A DNA stretch of 64,000 bases from Streptomyces sp. A0958 (GTDB lineage Bacteria > Actinomycetota > Actinomycetes > Streptomycetales > Streptomycetaceae). Position numbers and translations under genes: made by a program. Numbering within the stretch: position 1 is the first letter of the stretch; every line of letters begins with the position of its first letter. The stretch lies in contig NZ_SSBK01000013.1 in assembly GCF_004795035.1 (NCBI RefSeq), forward strand, positions 106,687 to 170,686, written 5' to 3'. The notes beneath the pieces were generated by a model. It worked only from the letters and a program-made list of their open reading frames with translations, had not been told where the DNA came from and searched no databases. Below are positions 16,078 through 23,690 of this stretch, piece after piece.

Positions 16078-16529
16078 GAGTGCTCCGAGCCGTGCGGCAG
16101 TTCTGCCCAGACGATGCGTCCCGAGCCGTCCCCGGCGTCGTGCGACCCCCAGGCGCTCGACAGCGAGTCCACGAGCAGCAGGCCGCGTCCGTGCTCGTCG
16201 TCGGCGCCCCGGCCCAGTCGCGGTCCGCCGGGCTGGTGTCCCTGGTCCTGCACGGATACGCGCAGGCCGCCGGTGAGGTACCGCAGTTCGCACACGACCC
16301 GTGCGCTGGCGGTGTGGACCACCGCGTTGGTCACCAGCTCGGAGACGATCAGGACCGCGGCCTCACGCGCGTCGCCGCCCGTGCGCCACTCGTCGAGCCG
16401 GGCCTTCGTCAGGCGCCGGGCACCGGCGACCGATTCGGGGTGCGCGGGCAGCGCGAAGCAGTACCGGAGCGCTTCGGTCCCGGGGCTGAGTTCCCTGAGC
16501 CGGGGGATGAGCGCACTGCCAGGTGCCAC
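16071..16529 (-). CDS. RsbW-like single-domain ATP-binding protein (HATPase_c_2)
   Basis: The 152-aa protein consists of one HATPase_c_2 domain: N-box VSELVTNAVVHT (about residues 65-76), G1-type VQDQGHQ and G2-like DEHGRGLLLVDSLSSAWG. It lacks a membrane part and a kinase acceptor domain, as in anti-sigma-factor kinases of the RsbW/SpoIIAB type, of which Streptomyces has dozens. The start is GTG 16527-16529. It is coupled to the hypothetical gene at 15637 and divergent from the XRE-DUF397 pair, an arrangement seen repeatedly in Streptomyces. Confidence 0.9.
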   Translation of the reverse strand: MAPGSALIPRLRELSPGTEALRYCFALPAHPESVAGARRLTKARLDEWRTGGDAREAAVLIVSELVTNAVVHTASARVVCELRYLTGGLRVSVQDQGHQPGGPRLGRGADDEHGRGLLLVDSLSSAWGSHDAGDGSGRIVWAELPHGSEHSC

Positions 16530-16650
16530 GACCGAATCCTCACAGTGGGGGCTGCGTCACGCTTCGCGATCTTCGGTGAAGGCCGCGGGCATGACTGGTC
16601 AACTGGTTCGCAGACCAACTCTCCCCCTGTCGCGAACACTTGGCAAGGGG

Positions 16651-16671
16651 CACTCTGAAAATTCCAGAGTG
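16651..16671. promoter_or_regulatory. perfect dyad upstream of the XRE regulator
   Basis: The arms CACTCTG (16651-16657) and CAGAGTG (16665-16671) flank an AT-rich 7-nt centre, in the divergent region between the HATPase gene and the XRE gene. This is a likely autoregulatory operator of the XRE protein. Confidence 0.55.
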
Positions 16672-16734
16672 GCTGTGTCTTTGACGGGAGACGCATGGCA
16701 CACTGCACGAATACAGCGCATGGGGAGGTCTGAA

Positions 16735-17595
16735 GTGAGCGAACCGCGGTCCGCCCCGACCGTGGGCCAGGTCGTTCTCGGCAAGCGTCTGCAGGACCTG
16801 CGGGAGCGTGCCGGCATGGGCCGGGACCAGGCCGCCAAGGTGCTGCGCGTCGCCCCGGCGACGATACGCAGGATGGAGACCGCCGAGGTCGCGCTCAAGA
16901 TCCCCTACGTGCAGGTCCTGCTGAAGGCCTACGGGATCTCGGACGAGGAGGCGGACTCCTTCGTCGAGCTCGCGGAGGAGGCCAACAGGCCGGGCTGGTG
17001 GCAGCGCTTCCACGACGTGCTGCCCGACTGGTTCAGCATGTACGTCAGCCTGGAGGGCGCCGCGAGCCTGCTGCGCATGTACGAGCCGCACTTCGTGCCC
17101 GGACTGCTCCAGACCGAGGACTACGCGCGCACGGTGATGCGCACCGGGGCGGTCGGCCAGACCAGGCCCGAGGACATCGAGCGCCATGTGGCGCTGCGGA
17201 TGGAGCGGCAGTCCCTGCTGACCCGGCCGGACGCCCCGCGCCTGTGGGTGGTGATGGACGAGACCGTCCTGCGCCGTCCCGTGGGCAGCGTCGAGATCAT
17301 GCGCGCCCAGGCGGACAAGCTGCTGGAAGCCACGGCGATGCCCAACGTGACCCTTCAGATCGCGGAGTTCTCCACCGGCCACCACCCGGGGACCTACGGC
17401 CCGTTCGTGCTCTTCCGGTTCGCCGTCCCGGAACTGCCCGACATGGTCTACAGCGAGTACCTGACCGGGGCCGTCTACTTCGACGCGCGCCCGGAGGTGG
17501 CCTCCTACCTCGAGGTCATGGACCGCATGGCGGCCCAGGCCGCGACTGCACAACGCACGAAGGAACTCCTCCGGGACTTCCGCAAGGAGCTGTGA
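16735..17595 (+). CDS. XRE-family regulator with DUF5753 (WhiJ-like)
   Basis: The 286-aa protein has an N-terminal XRE helix-turn-helix (about residues 12-65; VLGKRLQDLRERAGMGRDQA and VAPATIRRMETAEV) followed by a DUF5753 ligand-binding-like domain (about 95-280) with the hallmark PGLLQTEDYAR and LRMERQSLL segments. It belongs to the large Streptomyces group to which WhiJ belongs, usually paired with a small DUF397 protein and an HATPase. GTG 16735 is chosen because GGAGG lies 6-7 bp before it; an upstream ATG at 16720 has no such site. It overlaps the DUF397 gene by 1 bp. Confidence 0.93.
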   Translation: MSEPRSAPTVGQVVLGKRLQDLRERAGMGRDQAAKVLRVAPATIRRMETAEVALKIPYVQVLLKAYGISDEEADSFVELAEEANRPGWWQRFHDVLPDWFSMYVSLEGAASLLRMYEPHFVPGLLQTEDYARTVMRTGAVGQTRPEDIERHVALRMERQSLLTRPDAPRLWVVMDETVLRRPVGSVEIMRAQADKLLEATAMPNVTLQIAEFSTGHHPGTYGPFVLFRFAVPELPDMVYSEYLTGAVYFDARPEVASYLEVMDRMAAQAATAQRTKELLRDFRKEL

Positions 17596-17831
17596 TGACA
17601 CCCATATACAACGGCATGCCGGCCGCTGACCTCGGCTCCGAAGGCTGGTACAAGCCGTGGAGCGGCGGCAACGGGGGCAACTGCGTCGAGGCGATGAAGC
17701 TGGCCGACGGGAGAATCGCCATGCGCCAGTCCGCGGACCCCGACGGCCCGGCCCTGATCTACACGAACCGCGAGATCGCCGCCTTCATCCAGGGCGCCAA
17801 GGCCGGCCAGGCGGACTTCCTGCTGACCTGA
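17595..17831 (+). CDS. DUF397 protein
   Basis: The 78-aa protein starts at ATG 17595, sharing one base with the XRE stop codon (TGATG). It shows the DUF397 core: WYKPWSGGNGGNCVEAMKLADGRIAMRQS, here quoted in two parts as WYKPWSGGNGGNCVE and AMKLADGRIAMRQS, then a C-terminal AAFIQGAKAGQADFL helix. These proteins accompany XRE/DUF5753 regulators and are thought to act with them, possibly as antagonists, in development-related control. Confidence 0.95.
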   Translation: MTPIYNGMPAADLGSEGWYKPWSGGNGGNCVEAMKLADGRIAMRQSADPDGPALIYTNREIAAFIQGAKAGQADFLLT

Positions 17832-17874
17832 CCCGCACGGCGGGCCGGGTGCCCCCGCACGTCACAATGGACCC

Positions 17875-18330
17875 ATGTCCCGACGCACCTCCCGCCCCCG
17901 GCGCCCGTCCGCCGCCGGCCCCCGCACCACCCCCGTCCCCCAGGTCACCGCGGCTTCGCCGTGCCCCTGCGGGCGGGCCGCCACCTACGCCGAGTGCTGC
18001 GGCCGGCTGCACGCGGGGGCCCCGGCGCCGACGTGCGAGGCGCTGATGCGTTCGCGCTACGCCGCCTTCGTCGTCCGGGACGCCGGGTATCTGCTGCGGA
18101 CCTGGCACCCGGACCACCGGCCGGACGTCCTCGACCTCGACCCCGACCAGCGCTGGACGGGCCTGGAGGTCCTGGAGACGACCGAGGGCAGCGCCTTCCA
18201 CACCACCGGCACCGTCACCTTCCGGGCCCACTACACGGCGGGCGGCCATCCCGGTTCTCTCCACGAGAAGAGCCGCTTCGTCCGGGTCGAGGGCGCCTGG
18301 GTCTACGAGTCCGCCGTCTTCGCCGACTGA
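17875..18330 (+). CDS. YchJ-like protein with SEC-C zinc motif
   Basis: The 151-aa protein has a basic N-terminal tail, then a SEC-C-type Cys cluster (CPCGRAATYAECCGRLH, about residues 30-46) and the YchJ/UPF0225 core (SRYAAFVVRDAGYLLRTWHP; an NTF2-like fold). The Cys-rich motif binds zinc in SEC-C proteins. The function is unknown. It is a stand-alone gene starting at ATG 17875 and converging on the exporter gene, with only 17 bp between stop codons. Confidence 0.92.
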   Translation: MSRRTSRPRRPSAAGPRTTPVPQVTAASPCPCGRAATYAECCGRLHAGAPAPTCEALMRSRYAAFVVRDAGYLLRTWHPDHRPDVLDLDPDQRWTGLEVLETTEGSAFHTTGTVTFRAHYTAGGHPGSLHEKSRFVRVEGAWVYESAVFAD

Positions 18331-18347
18331 CGGACGCGGGGCGAGGG

Positions 18348-20420
18348 TCAGACGGGCGCGCCCGCCGGGGCCGGCGGGGACAGCTCCTGGGCCAGGTCCT
18401 CCGCCAGCAGCCGCTTGGCGATCACGTCGACCGCGGCGCGCAGCCGGGTGTCGTCCGGGCGCTCGCCGGCCTCGCCCAGCTGTTCGTGCAGCCAGCGGGC
18501 CCAGGCGTCCGTGATGGTCCTGGCCTCCCGGCTGCCGGCCGCGGTGTGCGTGAACAGATGGCCGTCCCCGGTGAGGAAGCCCTCCTCGATCATCCGGTCG
18601 AAGACCGGCACCAGGACCTCCGGCGGAATCCGGTGCCGGGCCGCGATCAGCCGGAGCCCCGCGTGTCCGACCATCCGCGTGAACAGCTCGACCTGCATCA
18701 CCGCCCAGGCCCCCGCCATGTCGAGCCGGGTGTCCGACTCGGCCACGATCCGCCGCGCCGTCTCCGGGTCCACCCGCCCCAGGACCCTCGCCACCGAGAA
18801 CTCCAGGAGCCGGGCCGAGTCCCCGGTGCTCGGCGAGGCGAAGCCCTCACCCATGTCGGTCGAGCCGGCCCGTACCGTGTCCCGCAGCTTGACCTGCTTG
18901 AGGAACAGCGCCACGACGAATCCGAGCAGCGCGATGGGCACCGTCCACAGGAACACCGTGTGCAGGGTGTCGGCGTACGCCTGGGCCAGCGGCGCCGACT
19001 GGGCCCCGGGCAGCGCGTGCAGCCCCTCCGGGCTCTGGGATGCCTTCGCCAGTTCGGCGGGGTCGCCGCCGGCCCGCGCGGCCCCGGCGATCCCGTCCTT
19101 GAGGTTGGGGCCGAGCGCGTTGGCGTAGATCGTCCCGAAGACGGCGGTGCCGAAGGAACTGCCGAGCGTACGGAAGAAGGTCACGCCCGAGGTCGCCGTG
19201 CCGAGGTCCGCGTAGTCGACCGTGTTCTGCACCGCGATCGTCAGGACCTGCATGGAGAGGCCGATGCCGATGCCGAGCACCACCATGTACAGCGACTCCA
19301 GCAGGACCCCGCTGTCCGGCCCCATCCGGGAGAGCAGATACAGGCCGGCGGCCATGACCAGCGAGCCGATGATGGGGAAGATCCGGTAGCGGCCGGTCTT
19401 GCTGACCACGTTGCCGCTGAAGATGGAGGCGGCGAGCAGACCGACGACCATCGGCAGGGTCCGGACGCCGGACAGGGTCGCCGAGTCGCCGTCCACGTAC
19501 TGCAGATACGTCGGCAGGAAGATCATCGCGCCGAGCATCGCGAACCCGACGATGAAGCTGAGGATCGAGCAGACCGTGAAGACCGGGTTGCCGAACAGCC
19601 GCATCGGCAGCATCGGTTCCTTCGCGCGGAACTCGACGAGGCAGAAGACCGCGAGCGCCACCAGGCCGAGGACGAACAGGCCGATGATGACCGGCGACCC
19701 CCAGGCGTACTGGTTGCCGCCCCAGCTCGTCGCCAGGATCAGGGCGCTGGCCCCGATCGTGACCATCGCGATGCCCAGGTAGTCGATGACCGGGCGCCCG
19801 GCCGCCTTGACGGACGGGATCGTACGGGCCGCCGCGATGACCACCACGATCGCGATGGGCACATTGACGTAGAAGGCCCAGCGCCAGGTCAGATGGTCGG
19901 TGAAGAGCCCGCCGAGCAGCGGTCCGATGACGGTCGACACGCCGAAGACGGCACCGATCGCGCCCTGGTACTTGCCCCGGTCGCGCAGCGGGATCACGTC
20001 GGCGATCAACGCCATCGACGTGACCATCAGACCGCCGGCGCCGATGCCCTGGAGGCCGCGCCACACGATCAGCAGCGTCATGTTCGTCGCGAGACCGCAG
20101 AGGAACGAGCCGGTGATGAAGATGACGGCGGACAGCTGGAAGACGATCTTCCGCCCGAACAGGTCGCCGAACTTGCCGACCAGCACCGTCGCCACGGTCT
20201 CCGCGAGGAGATAGGCGGTGACCACCCACGACATATGTGCGGCGCCCCCGAGGTCCGAGACGATCGTGGGCAGCGCGGTGCCCACGATCGTCTGGTCCAG
20301 GGCTGCCAGCAGAATGCCCAGCACGATCGTGGCGAAGACGATGTTGCGGCGGCGGGGATCGAGCAGGGGCGGCGCCGCGGCACTCTGCACGGCGGGGGCG
20401 GTCTCGCTGGCAGTAGTCAC
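18348..20420 (-). CDS. 14-TM DHA2-family drug exporter with C-terminal MarR-like domain
   Basis: The 690-aa protein (GTG start) has a DHA2/EmrB-QacA transporter of about 520 residues. It carries motif A GKFGDLFGRK, motif C-like VFGVSTVIGPLLGG and LDQTIVGTALPTI in helix 1. An extra soluble C-terminal region of about 165 residues resembles a MarR-type winged helix (about 560-660: LDMAGAWAVMQVELF, then IPPEVLVPVFDRMIEEGF and LTGDGHLFTHTAAGSREAR). The tail is not needed for transport in typical family members. It may sense drug or regulate, but DNA contact from a membrane protein is only conjecture. It is a single gene convergent to the YchJ-like gene. Confidence 0.92.
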   Translation of the reverse strand: MTTASETAPAVQSAAAPPLLDPRRRNIVFATIVLGILLAALDQTIVGTALPTIVSDLGGAAHMSWVVTAYLLAETVATVLVGKFGDLFGRKIVFQLSAVIFITGSFLCGLATNMTLLIVWRGLQGIGAGGLMVTSMALIADVIPLRDRGKYQGAIGAVFGVSTVIGPLLGGLFTDHLTWRWAFYVNVPIAIVVVIAAARTIPSVKAAGRPVIDYLGIAMVTIGASALILATSWGGNQYAWGSPVIIGLFVLGLVALAVFCLVEFRAKEPMLPMRLFGNPVFTVCSILSFIVGFAMLGAMIFLPTYLQYVDGDSATLSGVRTLPMVVGLLAASIFSGNVVSKTGRYRIFPIIGSLVMAAGLYLLSRMGPDSGVLLESLYMVVLGIGIGLSMQVLTIAVQNTVDYADLGTATSGVTFFRTLGSSFGTAVFGTIYANALGPNLKDGIAGAARAGGDPAELAKASQSPEGLHALPGAQSAPLAQAYADTLHTVFLWTVPIALLGFVVALFLKQVKLRDTVRAGSTDMGEGFASPSTGDSARLLEFSVARVLGRVDPETARRIVAESDTRLDMAGAWAVMQVELFTRMVGHAGLRLIAARHRIPPEVLVPVFDRMIEEGFLTGDGHLFTHTAAGSREARTITDAWARWLHEQLGEAGERPDDTRLRAAVDVIAKRLLAEDLAQELSPPAPAGAPV

Positions 20421-20475
20421 CTTTGCACCCTCACATCGCGCTGTGGCACCCGCATGCGGGGAACGCCCGGACGTG

Positions 20476-21303
20476 TCAGCCGAGCAGGTCCCGCAGCGAC
20501 GCCGTCATCCGGGCGGCGAAAGCCTCGCGTACGGGGGCGGCTACCCGGTCCAGCGAGAGATATGGATTGAGGTCCTCCAGTTCGACCAGCAGCAGGTCGC
20601 CGTCCGCCGTCCGGCAGGCGTCGACGCGCTGGATGCCGTGGTCGAGCGTGTTCCACTCCACGAACGACCGGGCGAACGCCAGATCCTGCGCGCTCGCGGC
20701 GTACGGCTCCAGCACCCACCGCCGCTCGGGGTGCGGGGCGTGCAGCGCGTACTGGAAGTCGTGGTCCACGAAGTAGAAGGACACCTCGTAACGGAAGTCG
20801 ATCCGGGGCTGGATCAGCTGGGCGCCGTCCGCACCGGGCTCCGGTTCCGGAACCGTCACGAAGCGCAGCCCGACCGAGTCCGCGCCCAGCTTCGGCTTGA
20901 CGACATAGCCCTCGGCCTGGGGCAGTAGCCCCAGGTCCGCTGCCCGGTCCACGGTGGGTATGACCGGGTACCCGGCCCGGCTCAGGTCGACGAGGTACTG
21001 CTTGCCCGCCATGTCCCCGCGGCCGGTCAGCGGGTTGTAGACCAGGGTGCCCAGCTCCACGGCCCGCGCGCGGAAAGCGTCGTACGCCTCCTGGTAGTGC
21101 AGCACCGGACCGCTGTTGCGTACGACGACGGCGTCGAACCCGTCGAGCAGCGCGGCGGCGTCGCGCGGATGGCACAGCGCGATGTCGAAGTCCTCGCGCA
21201 GCCGCGAGGTCAGGTGGATGTCCTCGTCGCAGTAGCGCCGGCCGCGTGCCTCGTAGGCGAGGTCGGTGACGAAGAGCACGGACGGGCGCGGGACGGCGGG
21301 CAT
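20476..21303 (-). CDS. ATP-grasp-domain protein
   Basis: The 275-aa protein resembles RimK/glutathione-synthetase-type ATP-grasp enzymes: GYVVKPKLGADSVGLRFV (ATP-binding strand and flexible loop, about residues 138-155) and LLLVELEDLNPYLSLD (metal-binding E-x-N, about 240-256). ATP-grasp ligases form an amide or thioester bond through an acyl phosphate. The substrate is unknown, and no peptide-precursor or peptide-ligase partner is adjacent. The next gene downstream is the exporter, 55 bp away on the same strand, so a shared transcript is possible. The start is ATG 21301-21303. Confidence 0.82.
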   Translation of the reverse strand: MPAVPRPSVLFVTDLAYEARGRRYCDEDIHLTSRLREDFDIALCHPRDAAALLDGFDAVVVRNSGPVLHYQEAYDAFRARAVELGTLVYNPLTGRGDMAGKQYLVDLSRAGYPVIPTVDRAADLGLLPQAEGYVVKPKLGADSVGLRFVTVPEPEPGADGAQLIQPRIDFRYEVSFYFVDHDFQYALHAPHPERRWVLEPYAASAQDLAFARSFVEWNTLDHGIQRVDACRTADGDLLLVELEDLNPYLSLDRVAAPVREAFAARMTASLRDLLG

Positions 21304-21326
21304 GGCGTTTTCCCCTTGGGTGCGAC

Positions 21327-21376
21327 GGCGGGCGGGCGCGCCCATCCTCGCGGTCCGGGCCGGACGCCCGCCCGCC
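21327..21376 (-). terminator. hairpin terminator after the acyl-CoA dehydrogenase gene
   Basis: A perfect 12-bp stem (21365-21376 with 21327-21338, GGCGGGCGGGCG and its complement) with a 26-nt loop lies just past the stop at 21388, upstream of the ATP-grasp gene. Confidence 0.6.
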
Positions 21377-21387
21377 GCCCCCGCCGC

Positions 21388-22602
21388 TCAGCGGATGTGG
21401 CGGCCCGAGATCGCCCGCGCGATGACCAGGCGCTGGATCTCGCTGGTCCCCTCGAAGATCGTGTAGATCTTGGCGTCCCGGTACATCCGCTCGACCGGAT
21501 GCTCACGGCTGTACCCGGCGCCGCCGAGGATCTGGACGGCCTTCTCCGTCGCGGCCACCGCGAGTTCGCCCGCGCGCAGCTTGGACATCGAGCCCTGACC
21601 GGCGTCGAAGGTGCGGTCGTTGCGGGCCATCCAGGCGGCCTGCCAGATCAGCAGCCGTACGGCTTCGATCTCGGTACGCAGGTCGGCGAGGGCGAACGCG
21701 ATCGACTGGTTCTCGATGATGGTCCGGCCGAACGCCTCGCGCTGTCCGGCGTACTCCAGCGCGTATTCGTACGCCGCCCGCGCGATGCCCAGCGCCTGGG
21801 CGCCGACGGTGGGGCGGCTGACCTCGAAGGTGGCCATCGCGGCCTGCCCCTTGGCGGTGCCGCCCTCGCGGGCGCGGGCGAGGCGGGCGTCCAGCTTCTC
21901 CTTTCCGCCGAGCAGGCAGTGCCCCGGCACCCGTACCTCGTCCAGGAAGACGTCCGCCGTGTGCGAGGCGCGCAGGCCGAGCTTCTTGATGGTGCGGCTC
22001 GCCGCAAGGCCCTTGGTGGCGGGCGGCACGATGAACGCGGCCTGCCCGCGCGCGCCGAGCGAGGGGTCGACCGAGGCGACGACCACATGGATCTCGGCGA
22101 TCCCGCCGTTGGTGATCCACGCCTTCTGGCCGGAGATCACCCACTCGTCCTTCGCCTCGTCGTAGCGGGCCTTCGTGGTCATCGCGGAGACGTCGGAGCC
22201 GGCCTGCGGTTCGGAGACGCAGAACGCCGCCACCTTCGGGTCGTCCTCGTCGCCGTAGCACTGGGGCACCCACTCGGCGAGCTGGTCCGGGGTGCCGGAG
22301 GCGAAGATTCCGGCGACGGCGAGCGAGGTGCCGAACAGGGCCATGCCGATGCCGGCGTCGCCCCAGAACAGCTCCTCGTTGGCTATCTGGAGGGAGAGCC
22401 CCGACGGGTCGCCGTACATGTCGGCCAGTGACTCGAAGCCGTAGAGGCCGATCCGGGCGGCCTCCTGGATGACGGGCCAGGGCGTCTCCTCGCGGGCGTC
22501 CCACTCGGCGGCCGCCGGGCGCACCACCTGGGCGGCGAAGCCGTGCACCCAGTTGCGCAGGTCCTGCTGTTCCTCGGTGAGCGCGAGGGAGAAGTAGCTC
22601 AT
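21388..22602 (-). CDS. acyl-CoA dehydrogenase (glutaryl/short-chain-like)
   Basis: The 404-aa flavoenzyme has the usual order: N-terminal helical domain, middle beta domain with FCVSEPQAGSDVSAM (FAD/substrate) and WITNGGIAEIHVV, and C-terminal domain with QREAFGRTIIENQ. The catalytic base is in the expected YTIFEGTSEIQRLVIAR segment near the C-terminus (Glu present). It introduces a trans-2 double bond into an acyl-CoA. It lies 4 bp after the SCP2-domain gene, so the two form an operon under the palindrome at 23090-23119. The acyl substrate is unknown. Confidence 0.93.
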   Translation of the reverse strand: MSYFSLALTEEQQDLRNWVHGFAAQVVRPAAAEWDAREETPWPVIQEAARIGLYGFESLADMYGDPSGLSLQIANEELFWGDAGIGMALFGTSLAVAGIFASGTPDQLAEWVPQCYGDEDDPKVAAFCVSEPQAGSDVSAMTTKARYDEAKDEWVISGQKAWITNGGIAEIHVVVASVDPSLGARGQAAFIVPPATKGLAASRTIKKLGLRASHTADVFLDEVRVPGHCLLGGKEKLDARLARAREGGTAKGQAAMATFEVSRPTVGAQALGIARAAYEYALEYAGQREAFGRTIIENQSIAFALADLRTEIEAVRLLIWQAAWMARNDRTFDAGQGSMSKLRAGELAVAATEKAVQILGGAGYSREHPVERMYRDAKIYTIFEGTSEIQRLVIARAISGRHIR

Positions 22603-22606
22603 CGGC

Positions 22607-23080
22607 TCAGGCCTTCGGGATGTCGAAGTAGCGGGTCAGGCCCGAGGCCAGGCCGACGTCACCGGCCACCTTCAGCTTGCGCATCATGAACATCGTCACG
22701 GGGTTGGCGTTGCCGGAGACCAGCTTGAGGAACTCCGCGTCCGCCATGACCAGCGTCGTTCGCGGTTCGGCGCCGGAGCGGCCCTCGCTGACGGTGCAGG
22801 TGCCGTCCGCGATCGACGTCTCGTAGACCACGTCCGTGTCACCGGTGATCTTCCAGCGGATCAGCGCCGTGAGCCGGCCCGCCGCCTCCGGGCGGAACTG
22901 CTGCTTCATCCGGCCGAAGACCTCGCCGAGCACCCGGGTGCGCAGCTCGCCGTGCATGGCCTCGCCGAGCTGCTTGGCGGACAGGCCCTTCACGATCCGG
23001 GCGAACTCCGGCGGGGAGACGGCCGCGAAGTCTAGGGCGGCCAGTTCGTCGATGACACTGCCGGTGCTGTTGTCGGCCAC
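22607..23080 (-). CDS. SCP2 sterol/lipid-binding-domain protein
   Basis: The 157-aa protein (GTG 23078-23080) is a single SCP2 domain: N-terminal helices (PPEFARIVKGLSAKQLGEAM), a strand-rich middle (VVYETSIADGTCTVSEG; PRTTLVMADAEFLKLVSG) and the C-terminal VTMFMMRKLKVAGDVGLA segment. SCP2 folds bind fatty acyl chains or sterols in a hydrophobic cavity. Its tight coupling to an acyl-CoA dehydrogenase suggests it presents or buffers acyl-CoA or sterol-like substrates. AAGGA, inside the operator arm, serves as ribosome-binding site. Confidence 0.92.
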   Translation of the reverse strand: MADNSTGSVIDELAALDFAAVSPPEFARIVKGLSAKQLGEAMHGELRTRVLGEVFGRMKQQFRPEAAGRLTALIRWKITGDTDVVYETSIADGTCTVSEGRSGAEPRTTLVMADAEFLKLVSGNANPVTMFMMRKLKVAGDVGLASGLTRYFDIPKA

Positions 23081-23089
23081 GCCAGTTCC

Positions 23090-23119
23090 TTACTCTGAAG
23101 TAAACTTACTTTTGAGTAA
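23090..23119. promoter_or_regulatory. nested 30-bp palindromic operator of the SCP2-acyl-CoA dehydrogenase operon
   Basis: There are two perfect dyads with the same centre (between 23104 and 23105): TTACTC (23090-23095) with GAGTAA (23114-23119), and AAGTAA (23098-23103) with TTACTT (23106-23111). The block is far more AT-rich than its surroundings and starts 10 bp before the GTG. The form suits a TetR-type dimer-of-dimers; no TetR gene is adjacent. Confidence 0.8.
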
Positions 23120-23212
23120 GGTAAGGGCCCGGCGCCCCCTCCGCAAGGTGCGGCGGGACACTTCACGCGGGCGCGGCGGGGCGCTTCGCGAGGGTGTGGC
23201 GGGCTCGCGGGG

Positions 23213-23476
23213 TCACCAGGGGCTGCCGGGGCGCACCACCAGGCGGGGGTGGTGGGCCGCGAGCACCTTGTTGGCGCGGGCCAGCTCCGACAGGGCCTGC
23301 TCACGGTCGGCCTGGTCCTCGATGCCGAGCCGGGGCCCACGGAACCTGCGGACCTCGCGCGCGGCGCACGCGGCGTCGAACTCCGCCCGGAGGACGTGTA
23401 CCGGGATGCAGGAGCCGATGAGTGCGGCGATGCGGTCCGGGATCGGGACCGGGACGAGCAAGTGCGAGGCGGTCAT
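23213..23476 (-). CDS. small conserved hypothetical protein
   Basis: The 87-aa basic protein starts at ATG 23474-23476 with GAGAGG/AGGGA upstream. It shows helical stretches (IPDRIAALIGSCIPVHVLRAEFDAAC, quoted only by its ends; DREQALSELARANKVLAAHH) and strongly biased codons, so it appears real. I do not recognise a domain. It lies between the PucR-type regulator and the SCP2 operon on the same strand, 214 bp after the regulator gene. Confidence 0.65.
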   Translation of the reverse strand: MTASHLLVPVPIPDRIAALIGSCIPVHVLRAEFDAACAAREVRRFRGPRLGIEDQADREQALSELARANKVLAAHHPRLVVRPGSPW

Positions 23477-23690
23477 GGGGGATTCCCTCTCGATGGTGGC
23501 CAGGAGGTCGGGTGCCGGGCCGCCGGGTGGGCGGCCGACTCCTCTCCATATAACGGGACGCAGTTCCGGGTTTCTCGTTGAGAACGTCTCCGTGTGGCAA
23601 CCGTTTGGGAATGACCGGCTATTTCCCCTTACCGGTAGGTAGGTTGACTTCGCGTGAGGTACTCGTCCGATCGAGGCCGCGTCGCGCTGT

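Noticed and set aside
17961..20570. Plus-strand open frame antisense to the exporter
   Set aside because: His/Arg/Asp-rich shadow without family resemblance; the minus-strand exporter has clear transport motifs.
20476..21303. ATP-grasp gene as a peptide-natural-product (RiPP) ligase
   Set aside because: No precursor peptide, protease or methyltransferase gene is adjacent; only a generic ATP-grasp call is justified.
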